This document shows positions 40,996-50,545 of a stretch of DNA of 64,000 nucleotides, one piece after another. The notes beneath the pieces are model-generated. The model searched no databases. It worked only from the letters and a program-made list of their open reading frames with translations, and was not told the DNA's origin. Positions within the stretch are counted from its first letter, which is position 1; each line of letters opens with the position of its first letter. Both the position numbers and the translations under genes were made by a program. Origin of the DNA: Pseudomonas sp. FP453 (GTDB taxonomy: Bacteria > Pseudomonadota > Gammaproteobacteria > Pseudomonadales > Pseudomonadaceae); assembly GCF_030687495.1 (NCBI RefSeq), contig NZ_CP117435.1, positions 5,770,501 to 5,834,500 of the forward strand. The letters run 5' to 3'.

Positions 40996-41787
40996 ATGCC
41001 CGTGATCCTGAAGCTTGCGACCGCTGCCCTTTTCACTTGCCTGAGCCTCGCGGCTTATGGCGAGAAACTGCGCATTGTCACCGAGCCCTGGGCGCCCTAT
41101 GTCTACGATGACCAGGGCAGCATGCGCGGGCTGGACTACGAAACCACGGTGATCGTGTTCCAACGCCTGGGGGTCGATGTCGACTGGCAGTTCCTGCCCT
41201 GGAAGCGCTGCCTGGCGATGCTCGACCAAGGCCACGCCGACGGCGCGCTGGATATTTTCCACAGCCACGAGCGCGACACGCAGTTGCTCTACCCCAGCGA
41301 ACCGCTGTCGGAAGTCGAGTTCGTGCTGTTCTACGCCAACGAACATCCTCATCCCGCCAACAGCCTCGACGACCTGCGCGGCCTCACCGTCGGCACTTCG
41401 CCGGGCTACCTGTATGGCGGTGCATTCAGCGAGTCCAGCTTGTTCAACCGCGAGCCGGCCCCCAGCCATGAAGCCAACTTCGGCAAATTGCTGCTGGGGC
41501 GCATCGATCTGGTGATTACCGATCGGCGCGTCGGCCAGCATGTGATCAAGGCGTTGGGCCTGGAGGGCAAGGTCAGCCAGGCGCCGGTGGTGGTCAGCCG
41601 CCAGCAGCAATTCCTCGCGGTGCGCCGTGGCGCCGGCATGGACCTGCTGGTGCAGCGCTTCGCCGCCGAACTCAAGCGTTTCAAGCAGGAGCCCGCATAC
41701 ATCGCCCTGAGCGCCAAATACGGTGGATTCCAAGCCATTACGGCCTCTGAACACGCCGTTGAGCAGCAGGAAAGCAGCGCGCCGTGA
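40996..41787 (+). CDS. Periplasmic solute-binding protein, amino-acid (SBP_bac_3) type
   Basis: A 263-residue secreted protein with a signal peptide (MPVILKLATAALFTCLSLAA, cleaved near YGE) and the family 3 binding fold. It has LRIVTEPWAPYVYDDQGSMR as first strand and ligand loop, RGLDYETTVIVFQRLGVDV, ALDIFHSHERDTQ and the second lobe LRGLTVGTSPGYLYGG. No ABC permease or ATPase lies beside it. It resembles the second orphan binding protein at 11632-12369 in size and layout. The ligand is unknown. Start is ATG 40996. Confidence 0.77.
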   Translation: MPVILKLATAALFTCLSLAAYGEKLRIVTEPWAPYVYDDQGSMRGLDYETTVIVFQRLGVDVDWQFLPWKRCLAMLDQGHADGALDIFHSHERDTQLLYPSEPLSEVEFVLFYANEHPHPANSLDDLRGLTVGTSPGYLYGGAFSESSLFNREPAPSHEANFGKLLLGRIDLVITDRRVGQHVIKALGLEGKVSQAPVVVSRQQQFLAVRRGAGMDLLVQRFAAELKRFKQEPAYIALSAKYGGFQAITASEHAVEQQESSAP

Positions 41788-42008
41788 TTGCTCTGTTATA
41801 CTCCGGCCTTTCCGCCAGGCTTACGCCCGGCCGCTGAGGTCTTGAAAAAGGCACCCAACCCCGCTACAGCGCAGCTTTCAGCCCGCGCGAGCCGGTGGAG
41901 TGCCCGCCAGACGCAGCAGGACCGGACGGGATAACGCTCCCCTAAGCGTCATTCACGCCCGGCAAGATTATCCCTTTGGGCCAAGCCCTAACTAAAACAG
42001 GATTACTC

Positions 42009-43898
42009 ATGTCCTTTGCTTCCCTCGGTCTCTCCGAGGCTTTAGTCCGCGCCATCGAGGCAGCGGGCTATACCGAGCCTACTCCGGTGCAACAGCGGGC
42101 CATTCCCGCCGTGTTGCAAGGTCGCGACCTGATGGTTGCGGCTCAGACAGGTACTGGTAAAACCGGCGGCTTCGCCCTCCCGATTCTGGAGCGGTTGTTT
42201 CCCAATGGTCACCCGGACAAATCCCAGCGTCACGGCCCGCGCCAACCGCGCGTACTGGTCCTGACCCCCACCCGCGAACTCGCCGCCCAGGTGCACGACA
42301 GCTTCAAGCTGTATGCCCGCGACTTGAAGTTCGTCAGTGCCTGCATCTTCGGCGGCGTCGGCATGAACCCACAGGTTCAGGCCATGTCCCGTGGCGTAGA
42401 CGTACTGGTTGCCTGCCCGGGTCGTTTGCTCGACCTGTGCGGCCAAGGCAGCGTCGACCTGTCCCACGTGGAAATCCTCGTGCTGGACGAAGCCGACCGC
42501 ATGCTCGACATGGGCTTTGTCCATGACGTGAAAAAGGTCCTCGCCCGCCTGCCGGCCAAACGCCAGAACCTGCTGTTCTCGGCCACGTTCTCCAACGACA
42601 TCACCGCCCTGGCCGGCAAGCTGCTGCACAACCCGGAACGCATCGAAGTCACGCCGCCGAACACCACGGTCGAGCGGATCGAGCAACGCGTGTTCCGCCT
42701 GCCTGCCAGCCACAAGCGTGCGCTGCTGGCCCACCTGATCACCGCCGGCGCGTGGGAACAGGTGCTGGTCTTCACCCGTACCAAGCACGGCGCCAACCGC
42801 CTGGCCGAGTACCTGGACAAGCACGGCCTCACCGCCGTCGCCATCCACGGCAACAAGAGCCAGAACGCGCGCACCAAAGCCCTGGCCGACTTCAAGGCCG
42901 GCAGCGTGCGCATCCTGGTGGCCACCGATATCGCCGCCCGCGGCCTGGATATCGACCAACTGCCACACGTGGTCAACTTCGAGCTGCCAAACGTCGATGA
43001 AGACTACGTGCACCGTATCGGCCGTACCGGCCGTGCCGGTCGTTCGGGCGAGGCCATCTCGCTGGTTGCGCCGGACGAAGAAAAACTGCTGAAAAGCATC
43101 GAACGCATGACCAAGCAGAAAATCGCCGACGGCGACCTGATGGGCTTCGATGCCAGCGCCGTAGAGGCCGAAAAGCCAGAAGTGCGCGAGCGTCCGGACG
43201 TGCGTAACCCACGCAACCCACGCGGTCCGAAGGGCGATGGCCCGAACGGCGGCGGTGGTGGCGGTGGCCGTCGCGACAAGGGCAAGGACAAGGGCGGCAA
43301 GGACAAAGCGCCCACCAATGGCCGTGGCGAACGCCCAGCCCGCGAACAGAAGCCCCGTGAAGGCACCCCGGCCCGCGAACAGCGCCAGCCGAGCCAACAG
43401 CCACCACGCGCCGCCGCTGACCGCGCCCCGGACGAGTTCCTCGACGACGACGTGGACAACTTCGGCAACCGCGTGGACTACGTGCCCCAGGCCAAACCGG
43501 CCCAGGGCCGTGGCCGTCGTCCAGGTGCTCCGGCACAGGGCGCGGGCGCCGGTGCGCCACGTAGCGGCCAACCGCAGGGCGGTCGCCAGAACGCACCGCG
43601 CAACAGCAGCGGCGGCACCACCGGTACGCCACCGGCCAAGCGCAGCGGCCCACGCAGCGGTGCACCACGTGATGGCCAGGCCCGTCGCGAAGATTCGCGC
43701 AGCAACAACCGCCGCCCGGCCCGTGACGACCAGCCGCGTTCGTCCGAACCAGCGGTGCAGAACCCGCGCGGTGGCCCGGCACCAAAGATCATCCACAAGG
43801 AGTCGAAGGCTGATCGCTTCCCGACACCTGAGCAGTTGGATCAACTGCCAGGCCGCCCTCGTGGTGAGAAACCAGCGCTGCTGACTCGCAACCGCTGA
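42009..43898 (+). CDS. rhlE: DEAD-box RNA helicase RhlE
   Basis: RNA helicase of the RhlE group, 629 residues, acting in rRNA processing and RNA turnover. The N-terminal core of about 400 residues has the Q motif ([17 protein letters not shown]), [32 protein letters not shown] at about 157, SATFS, and [15 protein letters not shown]. After residue 400 a long, low-complexity tail rich in Arg, Gly, Pro and Asp ([20 protein letters not shown] and many RG/RS dipeptides) extends to the end. Such tails bind RNA or drive condensates. Start ATG 42009 follows ACAGGATTACTC. The leader upstream is about 220 bp without a gene. A terminator follows. Confidence 0.9.
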   Translation: MSFASLGLSEALVRAIEAAGYTEPTPVQQRAIPAVLQGRDLMVAAQTGTGKTGGFALPILERLFPNGHPDKSQRHGPRQPRVLVLTPTRELAAQVHDSFKLYARDLKFVSACIFGGVGMNPQVQAMSRGVDVLVACPGRLLDLCGQGSVDLSHVEILVLDEADRMLDMGFVHDVKKVLARLPAKRQNLLFSATFSNDITALAGKLLHNPERIEVTPPNTTVERIEQRVFRLPASHKRALLAHLITAGAWEQVLVFTRTKHGANRLAEYLDKHGLTAVAIHGNKSQNARTKALADFKAGSVRILVATDIAARGLDIDQLPHVVNFELPNVDEDYVHRIGRTGRAGRSGEAISLVAPDEEKLLKSIERMTKQKIADGDLMGFDASAVEAEKPEVRERPDVRNPRNPRGPKGDGPNGGGGGGGRRDKGKDKGGKDKAPTNGRGERPAREQKPREGTPAREQRQPSQQPPRAAADRAPDEFLDDDVDNFGNRVDYVPQAKPAQGRGRRPGAPAQGAGAGAPRSGQPQGGRQNAPRNSSGGTTGTPPAKRSGPRSGAPRDGQARREDSRSNNRRPARDDQPRSSEPAVQNPRGGPAPKIIHKESKADRFPTPEQLDQLPGRPRGEKPALLTRNR

Positions 43899-43913
43899 GT
43901 TTCAACGCCTCAT

Positions 43914-43953
43914 AAAAATGCCCCGCCTCTCACAAGGCGGGGCATTTTTTTTG
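43914..43953 (+). terminator. Rho-independent terminator of rhlE
   Basis: ATGCCCCGCCT-CTCACA-AGGCGGGGCAT with A-tract before and TTTTTTTT after; eleven-base-pair stem, 15 bp after the rhlE stop. Confidence 0.94.
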
Positions 43954-43979
43954 CCTCAACAAAAACGAATAGGCTCTTC

Positions 43980-44083
43980 TGTGGGAGCTGGCTTGCCTGC
44001 GATGCGGGCACCTCGGTGTGTCAGTAACACCTGGGTGATGCTATCGCAGGCAAGCCAGCTCCCACACAAGCCAGCTTCCACAT
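43980..44083. repeat. REP pair with an extra partial copy
   Basis: Inward-facing CTGGCTTGCCTG-type copies ending at about 44066, followed at once by a third, truncated copy (AAGCCAGCTTCCACA). Between rhlE and yceI. Confidence 0.84.
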
Positions 44084-44101
44084 TGATTGCATTCCAGGCA
44101 T

Positions 44102-44133
44102 AAAAAAACCGGATCCTCAGGATCCGGTTTTTC
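44102..44133. terminator. Bidirectional rho-independent terminator
   Basis: AAAAAAACCGGATCC-TCA-GGATCCGGTTTTT: nine-pair stem closing on a short loop. It ends the minus-strand yceI/cytochrome b561 unit. Confidence 0.92.
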
Positions 44134-44149
44134 CGTGTAAAAACAGAAA

Positions 44150-44728
44150 TTACTTCTGCTTCACACCTTCCAGCGAGATGTCCAGGTCAACGGTCTGCGA
44201 AGAAGGACCTGGGCCCTTGATGCCGAAGTCGTTCAGGTTGACGGTGGTCTTGGCGTTGAAGCCAGCACGTTCGCCGCCCCATGGATCCTTGCCTTCACCG
44301 TTGAAGGTAGCCTTGAAGGTCACAGGCTTGGTCACGCCGTGGAAAGTCAGGTCGCCAGTCACGTCGGCCGTCTTGTCGCCGGTGGATTTAACCGCGGTAG
44401 ACACGAACTTGGCGTCGGCGAACTTGGCAACGTCCAGGAAGTCTTTGCTGGCGATGTGCTTGTCACGCTCAGCGTGGTTGGACCACAGGCTGGCGGTTTT
44501 CACATCGACGGCGATCTTGCTGGCTTCAGGCTTGGTGGCATCCCAGCTGAACGTACCATCCCAGTCCTTGAAAGTACCGTGGATGAAGCTGTAGCCCAGG
44601 TGGCTGATTTTCCAATCGATGAAGGCGTGTTGGCCTTCCTTGTCGATCTTGTAGTCAGCGGCCATCGCCGAACCTGCGGACAACAGCGCAGAACCAAGTG
44701 CCAGAGCGGCGAGAGTCTTTTTCAACAT
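44150..44728 (-). CDS. YceI-family periplasmic protein
   Basis: A 192-residue secreted beta-barrel (lipocalin-like) protein that binds isoprenoid or polyprenyl lipids. It has a signal peptide ([20 protein letters not shown], cleaved after AMA). The YceI core [20 protein letters not shown] near 34-53 is followed by [37 protein letters not shown] and [20 protein letters not shown]. It corresponds by context to P. aeruginosa PA0423 (PasP), reported as a secreted protease, though no protease motif is seen here. It lies 32 bp after the cytochrome b561 gene on the same strand, a pairing conserved in many proteobacteria. The terminator is just beyond it. Confidence 0.92.
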   Translation of the reverse strand: MLKKTLAALALGSALLSAGSAMAADYKIDKEGQHAFIDWKISHLGYSFIHGTFKDWDGTFSWDATKPEASKIAVDVKTASLWSNHAERDKHIASKDFLDVAKFADAKFVSTAVKSTGDKTADVTGDLTFHGVTKPVTFKATFNGEGKDPWGGERAGFNAKTTVNLNDFGIKGPGPSSQTVDLDISLEGVKQK

Positions 44729-44760
44729 GCTTTCTATTCCTTGTGAGTCGAGGTTGAACA

Positions 44761-45312
44761 TCAGGCTTTGCGCCCCAGCATTCGCGTCAGGGTCACATCA
44801 CGATCAATGAAGTGGTGTTTCAGGGCAGCCGCGCCGTGCAACCCGGCGAAGACCACCAATACCCAGGCGAGGTACAAGTGCACCACGCCCGCGGTATCTG
44901 CCTGGTCCGGTAGCCCGGAAACCAAGGCAGGAATCTCAAACAGGCCAAACACCGGGATACCGACACCGTCTGCGGTGGAAATCAGGTAACCGGCGATCAT
45001 CACGGCAAACAGCCCGAGATACAGGAACCCGTGGCCAAACGCGGCACCCAGGCGGGTCATGCGGCTGTAGCTGGCCAGCGGTGGCGGCGGCGGACTGACC
45101 AGGCGCCAGACGATGCGCACCAGCATGATGGCGAACAGTGTGATACCGATGCTCTTGTGCAGGTCCGGCGCGTCTTTGCGCCAGGCGCTGTAGTAGTCGA
45201 GGCCGACCATCCACAAACCCAATGCGAACAAGCCAAACACCACCAGGGCGACGCCCCAGTGCAAAACCATGCTGACCCAGCCGTAGCGGGCCGGTGAATT
45301 GCGTAACTGCAT
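44761..45312 (-). CDS. Cytochrome b561-type membrane protein
   Basis: A 183-residue inner-membrane di-haem cytochrome b of the CybB type. It has four predicted helices at about residues 15-35, 50-70, 90-110 and 140-160. Conserved His residues are placed for haem ligation: [12 protein letters not shown] in helix 1, [15 protein letters not shown] in helix 2, and [20 protein letters not shown] in helix 4. It probably passes quinone electrons toward a periplasmic partner; the neighbouring YceI protein is the usual companion. Start ATG 45312 begins [14 protein letters not shown]. It is the first gene of the unit and is divergent from bioA with about 250 bp between. Confidence 0.88.
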   Translation of the reverse strand: MQLRNSPARYGWVSMVLHWGVALVVFGLFALGLWMVGLDYYSAWRKDAPDLHKSIGITLFAIMLVRIVWRLVSPPPPPLASYSRMTRLGAAFGHGFLYLGLFAVMIAGYLISTADGVGIPVFGLFEIPALVSGLPDQADTAGVVHLYLAWVLVVFAGLHGAAALKHHFIDRDVTLTRMLGRKA

Positions 45313-45365
45313 GTACTTAATCCCGTAAGAGCTGCGCCCAAGACTAGCGCGTTACCTATCGAATT

Positions 45366-45385
45366 AAAGCGGAAAATTTCGCTTT
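45366..45385. promoter_or_regulatory. AT-rich inverted repeat between cytochrome b561 and bioA
   Basis: AAAGCG-GAAAATTT-CGCTTT, a 20-bp imperfect palindrome about 55 bp upstream of the cytochrome b561 start. A regulator site is possible; no protein can be named. Confidence 0.4.
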
Positions 45386-45562
45386 GAAATATCGAGAAAT
45401 GCGATCTTGAGGGTATGAAGCCTAAATTAACCTCGGATTAAGGACTATCCCGAAGAAACGTGACAGACCGTCCTGCGTTTACTGCCAATTCATCCGTAAT
45501 GGGTTGTGACACAGCCGCCCATTGCATAGGCTTGCGCGATTGTGGCTTCGAGGAGATGAACG

Positions 45563-46969
45563 ATGGGCTTGAACAACCAGTGGATGCAACGCGACCTCGC
45601 GGTGCTGTGGCATCCCTGCACCCAGATGAAAGACCACCAGCAACTGCCGCTGATCCCGATCAAACGGGGCGAAGGCGTGTGGCTGGAAGACTTCGAAGGC
45701 AAGCGCTACCTCGACGCCGTCAGTTCCTGGTGGGTCAACGTATTCGGCCATGCCAACCCGCGCATCAACCAGCGCATCAAGGATCAGGTCGATCAGCTTG
45801 AGCATGTGATCCTTGCCGGCTTCAGCCACCAGCCAGTGATCGAGCTGTCCGAGCGCCTGGTCAAGATGACGCCCGAGGGCCTGACCCGGTGCTTCTACGC
45901 CGATAACGGTTCGTCCTGCATCGAAGTCGCGCTGAAAATGAGCTTTCACTACTGGCTCAACCGTGGCCAGCCGAACAAAAAGCGCTTCGTCACCCTGACC
46001 AACAGCTACCACGGCGAAACCATCGCCGCGATGTCGGTGGGCGACGTGCCGCTGTTTACCGAAACCTACAAGGCGCTGCTGCTCGACACCATCAAGGTGC
46101 CCAGCCCGGATTGCTACCTGCGCCCCGAGGGCGTGAGCTGGGAAGACCACTCGCGCACGATGGCCCAGGTGATGGAACAGACCCTGGCCGAGCACCACGC
46201 CACCGTCGCCGCGGTGATCATCGAGCCGCTGATCCAGGGCGCGGGCGGCATGCGCATGTACCACCCGGTGTACCTCAAGCTGCTGCGCGAAGCCTGCGAC
46301 CGCTACGGCGTGCACCTGATCCACGACGAAATCGCCGTGGGCTTCGGCCGCACCGGCAGCATGTTCGCCTGTGAACAGGCCGGCATCCGCCCGGACTTCC
46401 TGTGCCTGTCCAAGGCCCTGACCGGCGGCTACCTGCCGCTGGCGGCCGTGGTCACCACCGATGACGTGTACGACGCCTTCTACGACGACTACCCGACCCT
46501 GCGCGCCTTCCTGCATTCCCACAGCTATACCGGCAACCCGCTGGCATGCGCGGCGGCGTTGGCGACGCTGGATATCTTCGAAGAAGACAACGTCATCGAA
46601 AACAACAAGGCCCTGGCCCAGCGCATGGCCAGCGCCACCGCGCACCTGGTGGACCACCCCCACGTCTCGGAAGTGCGCCAGACCGGCATGGTGCTGGCCA
46701 TCGAGATGGTCCAGGACAAAGCCACCAAGACCGCCTACCCGTGGCAGGAACGCCGTGGCCTGAAGGTGTTCGAACACGCCCTGGAACGCGGCGCGCTGCT
46801 GCGGCCGCTGGGCAGCGTGGTGTACTTCCTGCCGCCGTATGTGATTACGCCGGAGCAGATCGACTTCCTCGCCGAGGTGGCCAGTGAAGGGATCGATATC
46901 GCCACCAACAGCAGCGTGAGTGTTGCGGTGCCGAAGGACTTCCACCCAGATTTCCGCGACCCGGGCTGA
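45563..46969 (+). CDS. bioA: Adenosylmethionine-8-amino-7-oxononanoate transaminase
   Basis: PLP-dependent class III aminotransferase of biotin synthesis, converting KAPA to DAPA with SAM as amino donor. It has 468 residues. It has VSSWWVNVFGHANPRIN near 52, YADNGSSCIEVALKMSFHYW (PLP phosphate loop), HDEIAVGFGRTGSMFACEQA, and LCLSKALTGGYLPLAAVV with the PLP Lys. The WW in the N-terminal block is the BioA substrate-channel feature that sets it apart from other class III enzymes. The ATG at 45563 follows GAGGAGATGAACG. The other bio genes are not in the window. Next is rsmE in the same direction. Confidence 0.9.
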   Translation: MGLNNQWMQRDLAVLWHPCTQMKDHQQLPLIPIKRGEGVWLEDFEGKRYLDAVSSWWVNVFGHANPRINQRIKDQVDQLEHVILAGFSHQPVIELSERLVKMTPEGLTRCFYADNGSSCIEVALKMSFHYWLNRGQPNKKRFVTLTNSYHGETIAAMSVGDVPLFTETYKALLLDTIKVPSPDCYLRPEGVSWEDHSRTMAQVMEQTLAEHHATVAAVIIEPLIQGAGGMRMYHPVYLKLLREACDRYGVHLIHDEIAVGFGRTGSMFACEQAGIRPDFLCLSKALTGGYLPLAAVVTTDDVYDAFYDDYPTLRAFLHSHSYTGNPLACAAALATLDIFEEDNVIENNKALAQRMASATAHLVDHPHVSEVRQTGMVLAIEMVQDKATKTAYPWQERRGLKVFEHALERGALLRPLGSVVYFLPPYVITPEQIDFLAEVASEGIDIATNSSVSVAVPKDFHPDFRDPG

Positions 46970-46982
46970 TTCCCCACCCTTG

Positions 46983-47036
46983 ATCGTTCCCACGCTCCGC
47001 GTGGGAATGCAGCCTTGGACGCTCCGCGTCCGCCCT
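46983..47036. repeat. Short double-hairpin repeat
   Basis: GTTCCCACGCTCCGCGTGGG-AAT followed by GGACGCTCCGCGTCC: two adjacent small palindromes. This pattern recurs in many Pseudomonas intergenic regions and differs from the REP copies elsewhere in the window. Between bioA and rsmE. Confidence 0.75.
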
Positions 47037-47056
47037 GCACACTTCAGAGAACAGAA

Positions 47057-47779
47057 ATGAGACTGTCCCGTTTTTTCACCGACACCCCGCTGAGCCTCCT
47101 CGGTGACGTTGAGTTGCCCGAAGCCCAGGCGCACTACATCAGCCGCGTGTTGCGCATGGTCGAAGGCGACGCCGTGCAACTGTTCGACGGCTCCGGCCAG
47201 GAGTTCCTCGGCAGCCTGCTGGAAGTCGGCAAAAAGCGCGTCACCGTGCAACTCACCGAGCGCTTCGACGGCCAGACCGAATCCCCGCTGCACATCCACC
47301 TCGGCCAGGGCCTGTCCCGTGGCGAGCGGATGGATTGGGCGATTCAGAAAGCCACCGAGTTGGGCGTCAACGCGATCACGCCGATTTTCAGCGAGCGCTG
47401 TGAAGTACGCCTCAAGGACGAACGCGCCGACAAACGCCTGCTGCACTGGCGCCAAGTGGCGATCAGCGCCTGCGAGCAATGCGGGCGTTCGACGGTGCCG
47501 GTGATTCACCCGCCGCTGCTGCTGGCGGATTGGTTGAAGCAGACCGAGGCGGATTTGAAGCTGGTGCTGCACCCGGTGGCCGAGCCGATGGTCAGCCATG
47601 CCAAGCCTGCAAGCCTGGCGTTTTTGATCGGGCCCGAGGGTGGGTTGACCGATGGCGAAGTCGAGGTTGCCCAAGCTGCCGGTTACCACGCCGCGCGCCT
47701 TGGGCCGCGGGTGTTGCGTACTGAAACTGCGCCCGTCGTTGCACTGGCAGTAGCTCAACAACTTTGGGGCGATTTCTAA
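47057..47779 (+). CDS. rsmE: 16S rRNA (uracil(1498)-N(3))-methyltransferase RsmE
   Basis: SPOUT-class methyltransferase that methylates U1498 of 16S rRNA. It has 240 residues. The N-terminal PUA-like part includes RLSRFFTD and AHYISRVLRMVEGDAVQLFD. The C-terminal knotted SAM-binding region has LGQGLSRGERMDWAIQKATE near 93-112, LIGPEGGLTDGEVEVAQAAG and LGPRVLRTETAPVVALAVAQ, all typical of RsmE. The start at ATG 47057 follows CAGAGAACAGAA, and MRLSRFF is the normal RsmE N-terminus. It is probably downstream of bioA in one transcript, with a short palindromic repeat between. Confidence 0.93.
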   Translation: MRLSRFFTDTPLSLLGDVELPEAQAHYISRVLRMVEGDAVQLFDGSGQEFLGSLLEVGKKRVTVQLTERFDGQTESPLHIHLGQGLSRGERMDWAIQKATELGVNAITPIFSERCEVRLKDERADKRLLHWRQVAISACEQCGRSTVPVIHPPLLLADWLKQTEADLKLVLHPVAEPMVSHAKPASLAFLIGPEGGLTDGEVEVAQAAGYHAARLGPRVLRTETAPVVALAVAQQLWGDF

Positions 47780-47805
47780 CGCCCCTGTGCAAACCCAATT
47801 AAAAC

Positions 47806-47895
47806 TGTGGGAGCTGGCTTGCCTGCGATAGCGGTGTGTCAGTAAAAGATGTGCTGACTGAACCACCGCTATCGCAGGCAAGCCAGCTCCCACAT
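47806..47895. repeat. REP pair (REPIN)
   Basis: Inward-facing CTGGCTTGCCTG-type copies, near-perfect mates, between rsmE and the convergent binding-protein gene. Confidence 0.87.
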
Positions 47896-47916
47896 TTTGA
47901 TTGGATTGCCAGGCGA

Positions 47917-48819
47917 CTACTCCACCGGATCACTCACTGGCTTGGCAATAATCGCCTTCAACTCACTGGTCATCGGGAACTCCAGGTTCAAGCCCTTGGG
48001 CGGAATCGGCTGTTCAAACCAGCGCTGGTAAATCCCATTGATCTCCCCGCTCCGATACAAATCCCCCAGCGTCTCGTTGACCACCGCGAGAAACTGCGGG
48101 TCATCCTTGCGCACCATGCAGCTGTAGATTTCCCGGGATTGCTCCTCGCCCACCACCACCCAATTGTGCGGGTCCTTGGCCTTGGCGCGCTCGCCATAGA
48201 GCAACGCGTCATCCATGTAGAACGCGGCCGCGCGGCCCGTTTCCAGCATCTTGAACGCCTCGCCGTGGTCCTTGGCGCTGATCACGAACATATTGGCTTT
48301 GTGCTCGGCGTTGTAGCTCTTGAGAAACCGCTCGTTGGTGGTGCCGGCCGTGGTGACCACGTTCTTGCCCGCCAGGTCGGCGAAACCCTTGATGCCGCTG
48401 TCCTTGCCGGTCAGCAACTGGCCCTTCACATAAATAAACCCGTAGGAAAACGCCACCTGCTTCTGCCGCTCGGCGGTCACCCCGGTGGAGCCGCACTCCA
48501 GGTCCACCGTGCCGTTTTGCACCAGCGGGATGCGGGTTTGCGAGGTCACCAGGTTGTACTTCACCTTCAGGTCGGCCACCCCGGTTTTCTGCTGGACACG
48601 CTCGACAATCTTGTTCGCCAACTCCACGGAATACCCCATGGGTTTACCGCTGTGATCGCCCACGTAGGAAAACGGCACCGACGCATCACGATAACCCAGG
48701 GTGATGGACTGGGCGCTGGCGATCTTGGCCAGCGCGCCGTCCAGCGGTGCCTGATTCGCCTGGGCCTGTGCGCCCAACAACAGCCCCAGGGTGCAGCCGG
48801 TCAACAGGATCTTTTTCAT
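47917..48819 (-). CDS. Amino-acid ABC transporter periplasmic binding protein (GltI-like)
   Basis: A 300-residue secreted family 3 solute-binding protein. It has a signal peptide (MKKILLTGCTLGLLLGAQAQ, cleaved near ANQ) and the glutamate/aspartate-type core: ITLGYRDASVPFSYVGDHSG, SGKPMGYSVELANKIVERVQ, VTSQTRIPLVQNGTVDLECG, STGVTAERQKQVAFS and KDHGEAFKMLETGRAAAFYM. The start is ATG 48819. It is last in a minus-strand unit with the RidA and DadA-like genes, so its ligand may be an amino acid degraded by the oxidase. No permease genes are adjacent. Confidence 0.87.
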   Translation of the reverse strand: MKKILLTGCTLGLLLGAQAQANQAPLDGALAKIASAQSITLGYRDASVPFSYVGDHSGKPMGYSVELANKIVERVQQKTGVADLKVKYNLVTSQTRIPLVQNGTVDLECGSTGVTAERQKQVAFSYGFIYVKGQLLTGKDSGIKGFADLAGKNVVTTAGTTNERFLKSYNAEHKANMFVISAKDHGEAFKMLETGRAAAFYMDDALLYGERAKAKDPHNWVVVGEEQSREIYSCMVRKDDPQFLAVVNETLGDLYRSGEINGIYQRWFEQPIPPKGLNLEFPMTSELKAIIAKPVSDPVE

Positions 48820-48843
48820 TGTTATTCTCCGTTGGTCTTTGAG

Positions 48844-49194
48844 TTAGTGACGTACAGCGATCACGCTGATTTCCACCAGCACGCTCGGGCGCGCCAGTTC
48901 GGCTTGCAGGTTGGTGCGCGTCGGCGCCATGCCGGGCGACAACCATGCGCTCCACACCTCGTTCATCGGCGCAAAACCACTGCCGATGTCTTTCAAGTAA
49001 ATCGTCGCATTCAGCAGATGGTCCTTGTCGCTGCCCGCCTGGGCCAACAGCGCGTCGATCTTGGCCAACACTTCGCGGGTTTGCGTGGCCACGTCCAGGC
49101 CGTCACCCGGAACCTGGCCCGAGAGGAATACCAGGTCCTTGAAGGTGACGGCGCCGGACAGTCGCTCGTTGCTGCTGATTCGGTTGATGGTCAT
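48844..49194 (-). CDS. RidA-family enamine/imine deaminase
   Basis: A 116-residue RidA/YjgF-like protein that hydrolyses reactive 2-aminoacrylate and other imines released by amino-acid oxidases. It has family features such as VTFKDLVFLSGQVPGDG, TREVLAKIDALLAQAGSDKD, LLNATIYLKDI and PTRTNLQAELARPSVLVEI, in which the Arg of the substrate site is retained. It starts 10 bp downstream of the DadA-like gene, so coupling is strong. Placement with an amino-acid dehydrogenase fits a role in clearing its imine products. Confidence 0.88.
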   Translation of the reverse strand: MTINRISSNERLSGAVTFKDLVFLSGQVPGDGLDVATQTREVLAKIDALLAQAGSDKDHLLNATIYLKDIGSGFAPMNEVWSAWLSPGMAPTRTNLQAELARPSVLVEISVIAVRH

Positions 49195-49204
49195 GGCTGC
49201 ATCC

Positions 49205-50437
49205 TTAAGCGGCGCGGGGCGCCAGGCCCTGCATATCGATGGAAGGGACGTGTTGGCCGATCAGTTCGGCGAGCAGTTGCCCACTGCCGCAGGCCAGGGT
49301 AAAACCCAGCGCACCGTGGCCGAGGTTCAGCCACAGGTTGCGGTACTGGCTGGCGCCAATCAGCGGCACGCCGGTGGGGGTGGCCGGGCGCATGCCGGCC
49401 CACTCCACGGCATGGGCGTAGTCGCCGGCCAGAGGGAAAGTCTCAACGGCCTGGCGTTTCATCAGTGCCAGGCGCTTGGGTTCGAGGCTGGCATCAAAAC
49501 CGACGATATCCACCATGGCCGCCACCCGCAATTGCTCGCCGATGCGCGCGTAGACGATCTTGCGGTCATAGTCGGTGATGCTCACTTTCGGCGCCCGGTG
49601 CTGCGCACCAATCGGCACGCTGAGGCTGTAGCCCTTCAACGGATACAACGGCAGCGACACGCCCAACGCGGCGCTGCGATAACCGGCGGCCAGCACCAGT
49701 TGCTCGACCGGCATCACCTCATCACCCAACTCGATGGCCTGCACCACGCCGTCCGCGTGACGCAGCCCGCTGACCTTGCGCCCCAGCAAAAACCGGCAAC
49801 GCCCGGACGCTTCCAGCCGCGCCGCCAAGCGCTGGCAGAAGGCATGACAATCGGCCACCTCTTCGTTCGGCGTGTAGATCCCGCCAACAAAACCGCCACC
49901 TGCCAACGCCGGCTCCAGGCGTTCACAATCGGCGGCCGACAGCACTTGTTGTTGCAGGATATCGGCGACCTTGCTGCGGGCATGTTCAAAGGAATTGGCG
50001 TTACGAAAGGTCACCAGCTTGCCATTGCGCCGCCAGTCGAAACCGTCCAGGCGATCATCCTCGCGCCATTGCTGCAACGTGGTCTGGCTCAGCGACGCCA
50101 GGCGCAGCAGGTGCGCGGCATTGCGCTGGTTGACCGAGCCGCGGCAGGCGCCGAGAAACGCAGCCATCCAGCGCCATTGCTGCGGGTCGAGACGCGGGCG
50201 CAGCTTCAGCGGCGAGTCACCGCGCAGCAACCAACCAATGGCTTGCAGCGGCACGCCGGCATCGGCCAGCGGCGCGACATAGCGGTAGGACAATTGCCCG
50301 CCGTTGGCGAAGCTGGTCTCGCTGCCCAGGCTCTCGCGGGCGTCGATCACCGTCACTTCATGGCCGGCGCGCACCAGCGCATAGGCGCTCGCCAAGCCGA
50401 TAACCCCGCCGCCGATGATGCAAACCTGCCTGCCCAT
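49205..50437 (-). CDS. DadA-like FAD-dependent D-amino acid dehydrogenase
   Basis: Membrane-associated flavoprotein of the DAO family, 410 residues, likely oxidising D-amino acids to keto acids and ammonia with electrons passed to quinone. The dinucleotide motif VCIIGGGVIGLASAYALVRA is at about residues 5-24, followed by GSETSFANGGQLSYRYVAPL, the DadA-type block. The C-terminal WAGMRPATPTGVPLIGASQY and LGHGALGFTLACGSG contact FAD. It differs from canonical DadA in detail, so it may be a paralogue with another substrate. ATG 50437 is chosen because it begins MGRQVCIIGGG; a GTG three codons earlier is possible. Divergent LysR gene lies 108 bp away. Confidence 0.85.
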   Translation of the reverse strand: MGRQVCIIGGGVIGLASAYALVRAGHEVTVIDARESLGSETSFANGGQLSYRYVAPLADAGVPLQAIGWLLRGDSPLKLRPRLDPQQWRWMAAFLGACRGSVNQRNAAHLLRLASLSQTTLQQWREDDRLDGFDWRRNGKLVTFRNANSFEHARSKVADILQQQVLSAADCERLEPALAGGGFVGGIYTPNEEVADCHAFCQRLAARLEASGRCRFLLGRKVSGLRHADGVVQAIELGDEVMPVEQLVLAAGYRSAALGVSLPLYPLKGYSLSVPIGAQHRAPKVSITDYDRKIVYARIGEQLRVAAMVDIVGFDASLEPKRLALMKRQAVETFPLAGDYAHAVEWAGMRPATPTGVPLIGASQYRNLWLNLGHGALGFTLACGSGQLLAELIGQHVPSIDMQGLAPRAA

Positions 50438-50545
50438 CCCCGCCACCCATCGTTGAATTAAGAGGGCTCAAGACTAGGGGCAGGTGACAGGCCACCGACA
50501 ATGAATAAAGATGGGCCACCTATAAACAAAGGTTATGGACTTGCC

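Noticed and set aside
39796..41754. A long minus-strand open frame antisense to the glycosyltransferase-like and binding-protein genes
   Set aside because: Composition artefact: the plus-strand frames show a signal peptide and fold motifs, and the antisense product is His/Gln/Arg-rich without known domains.
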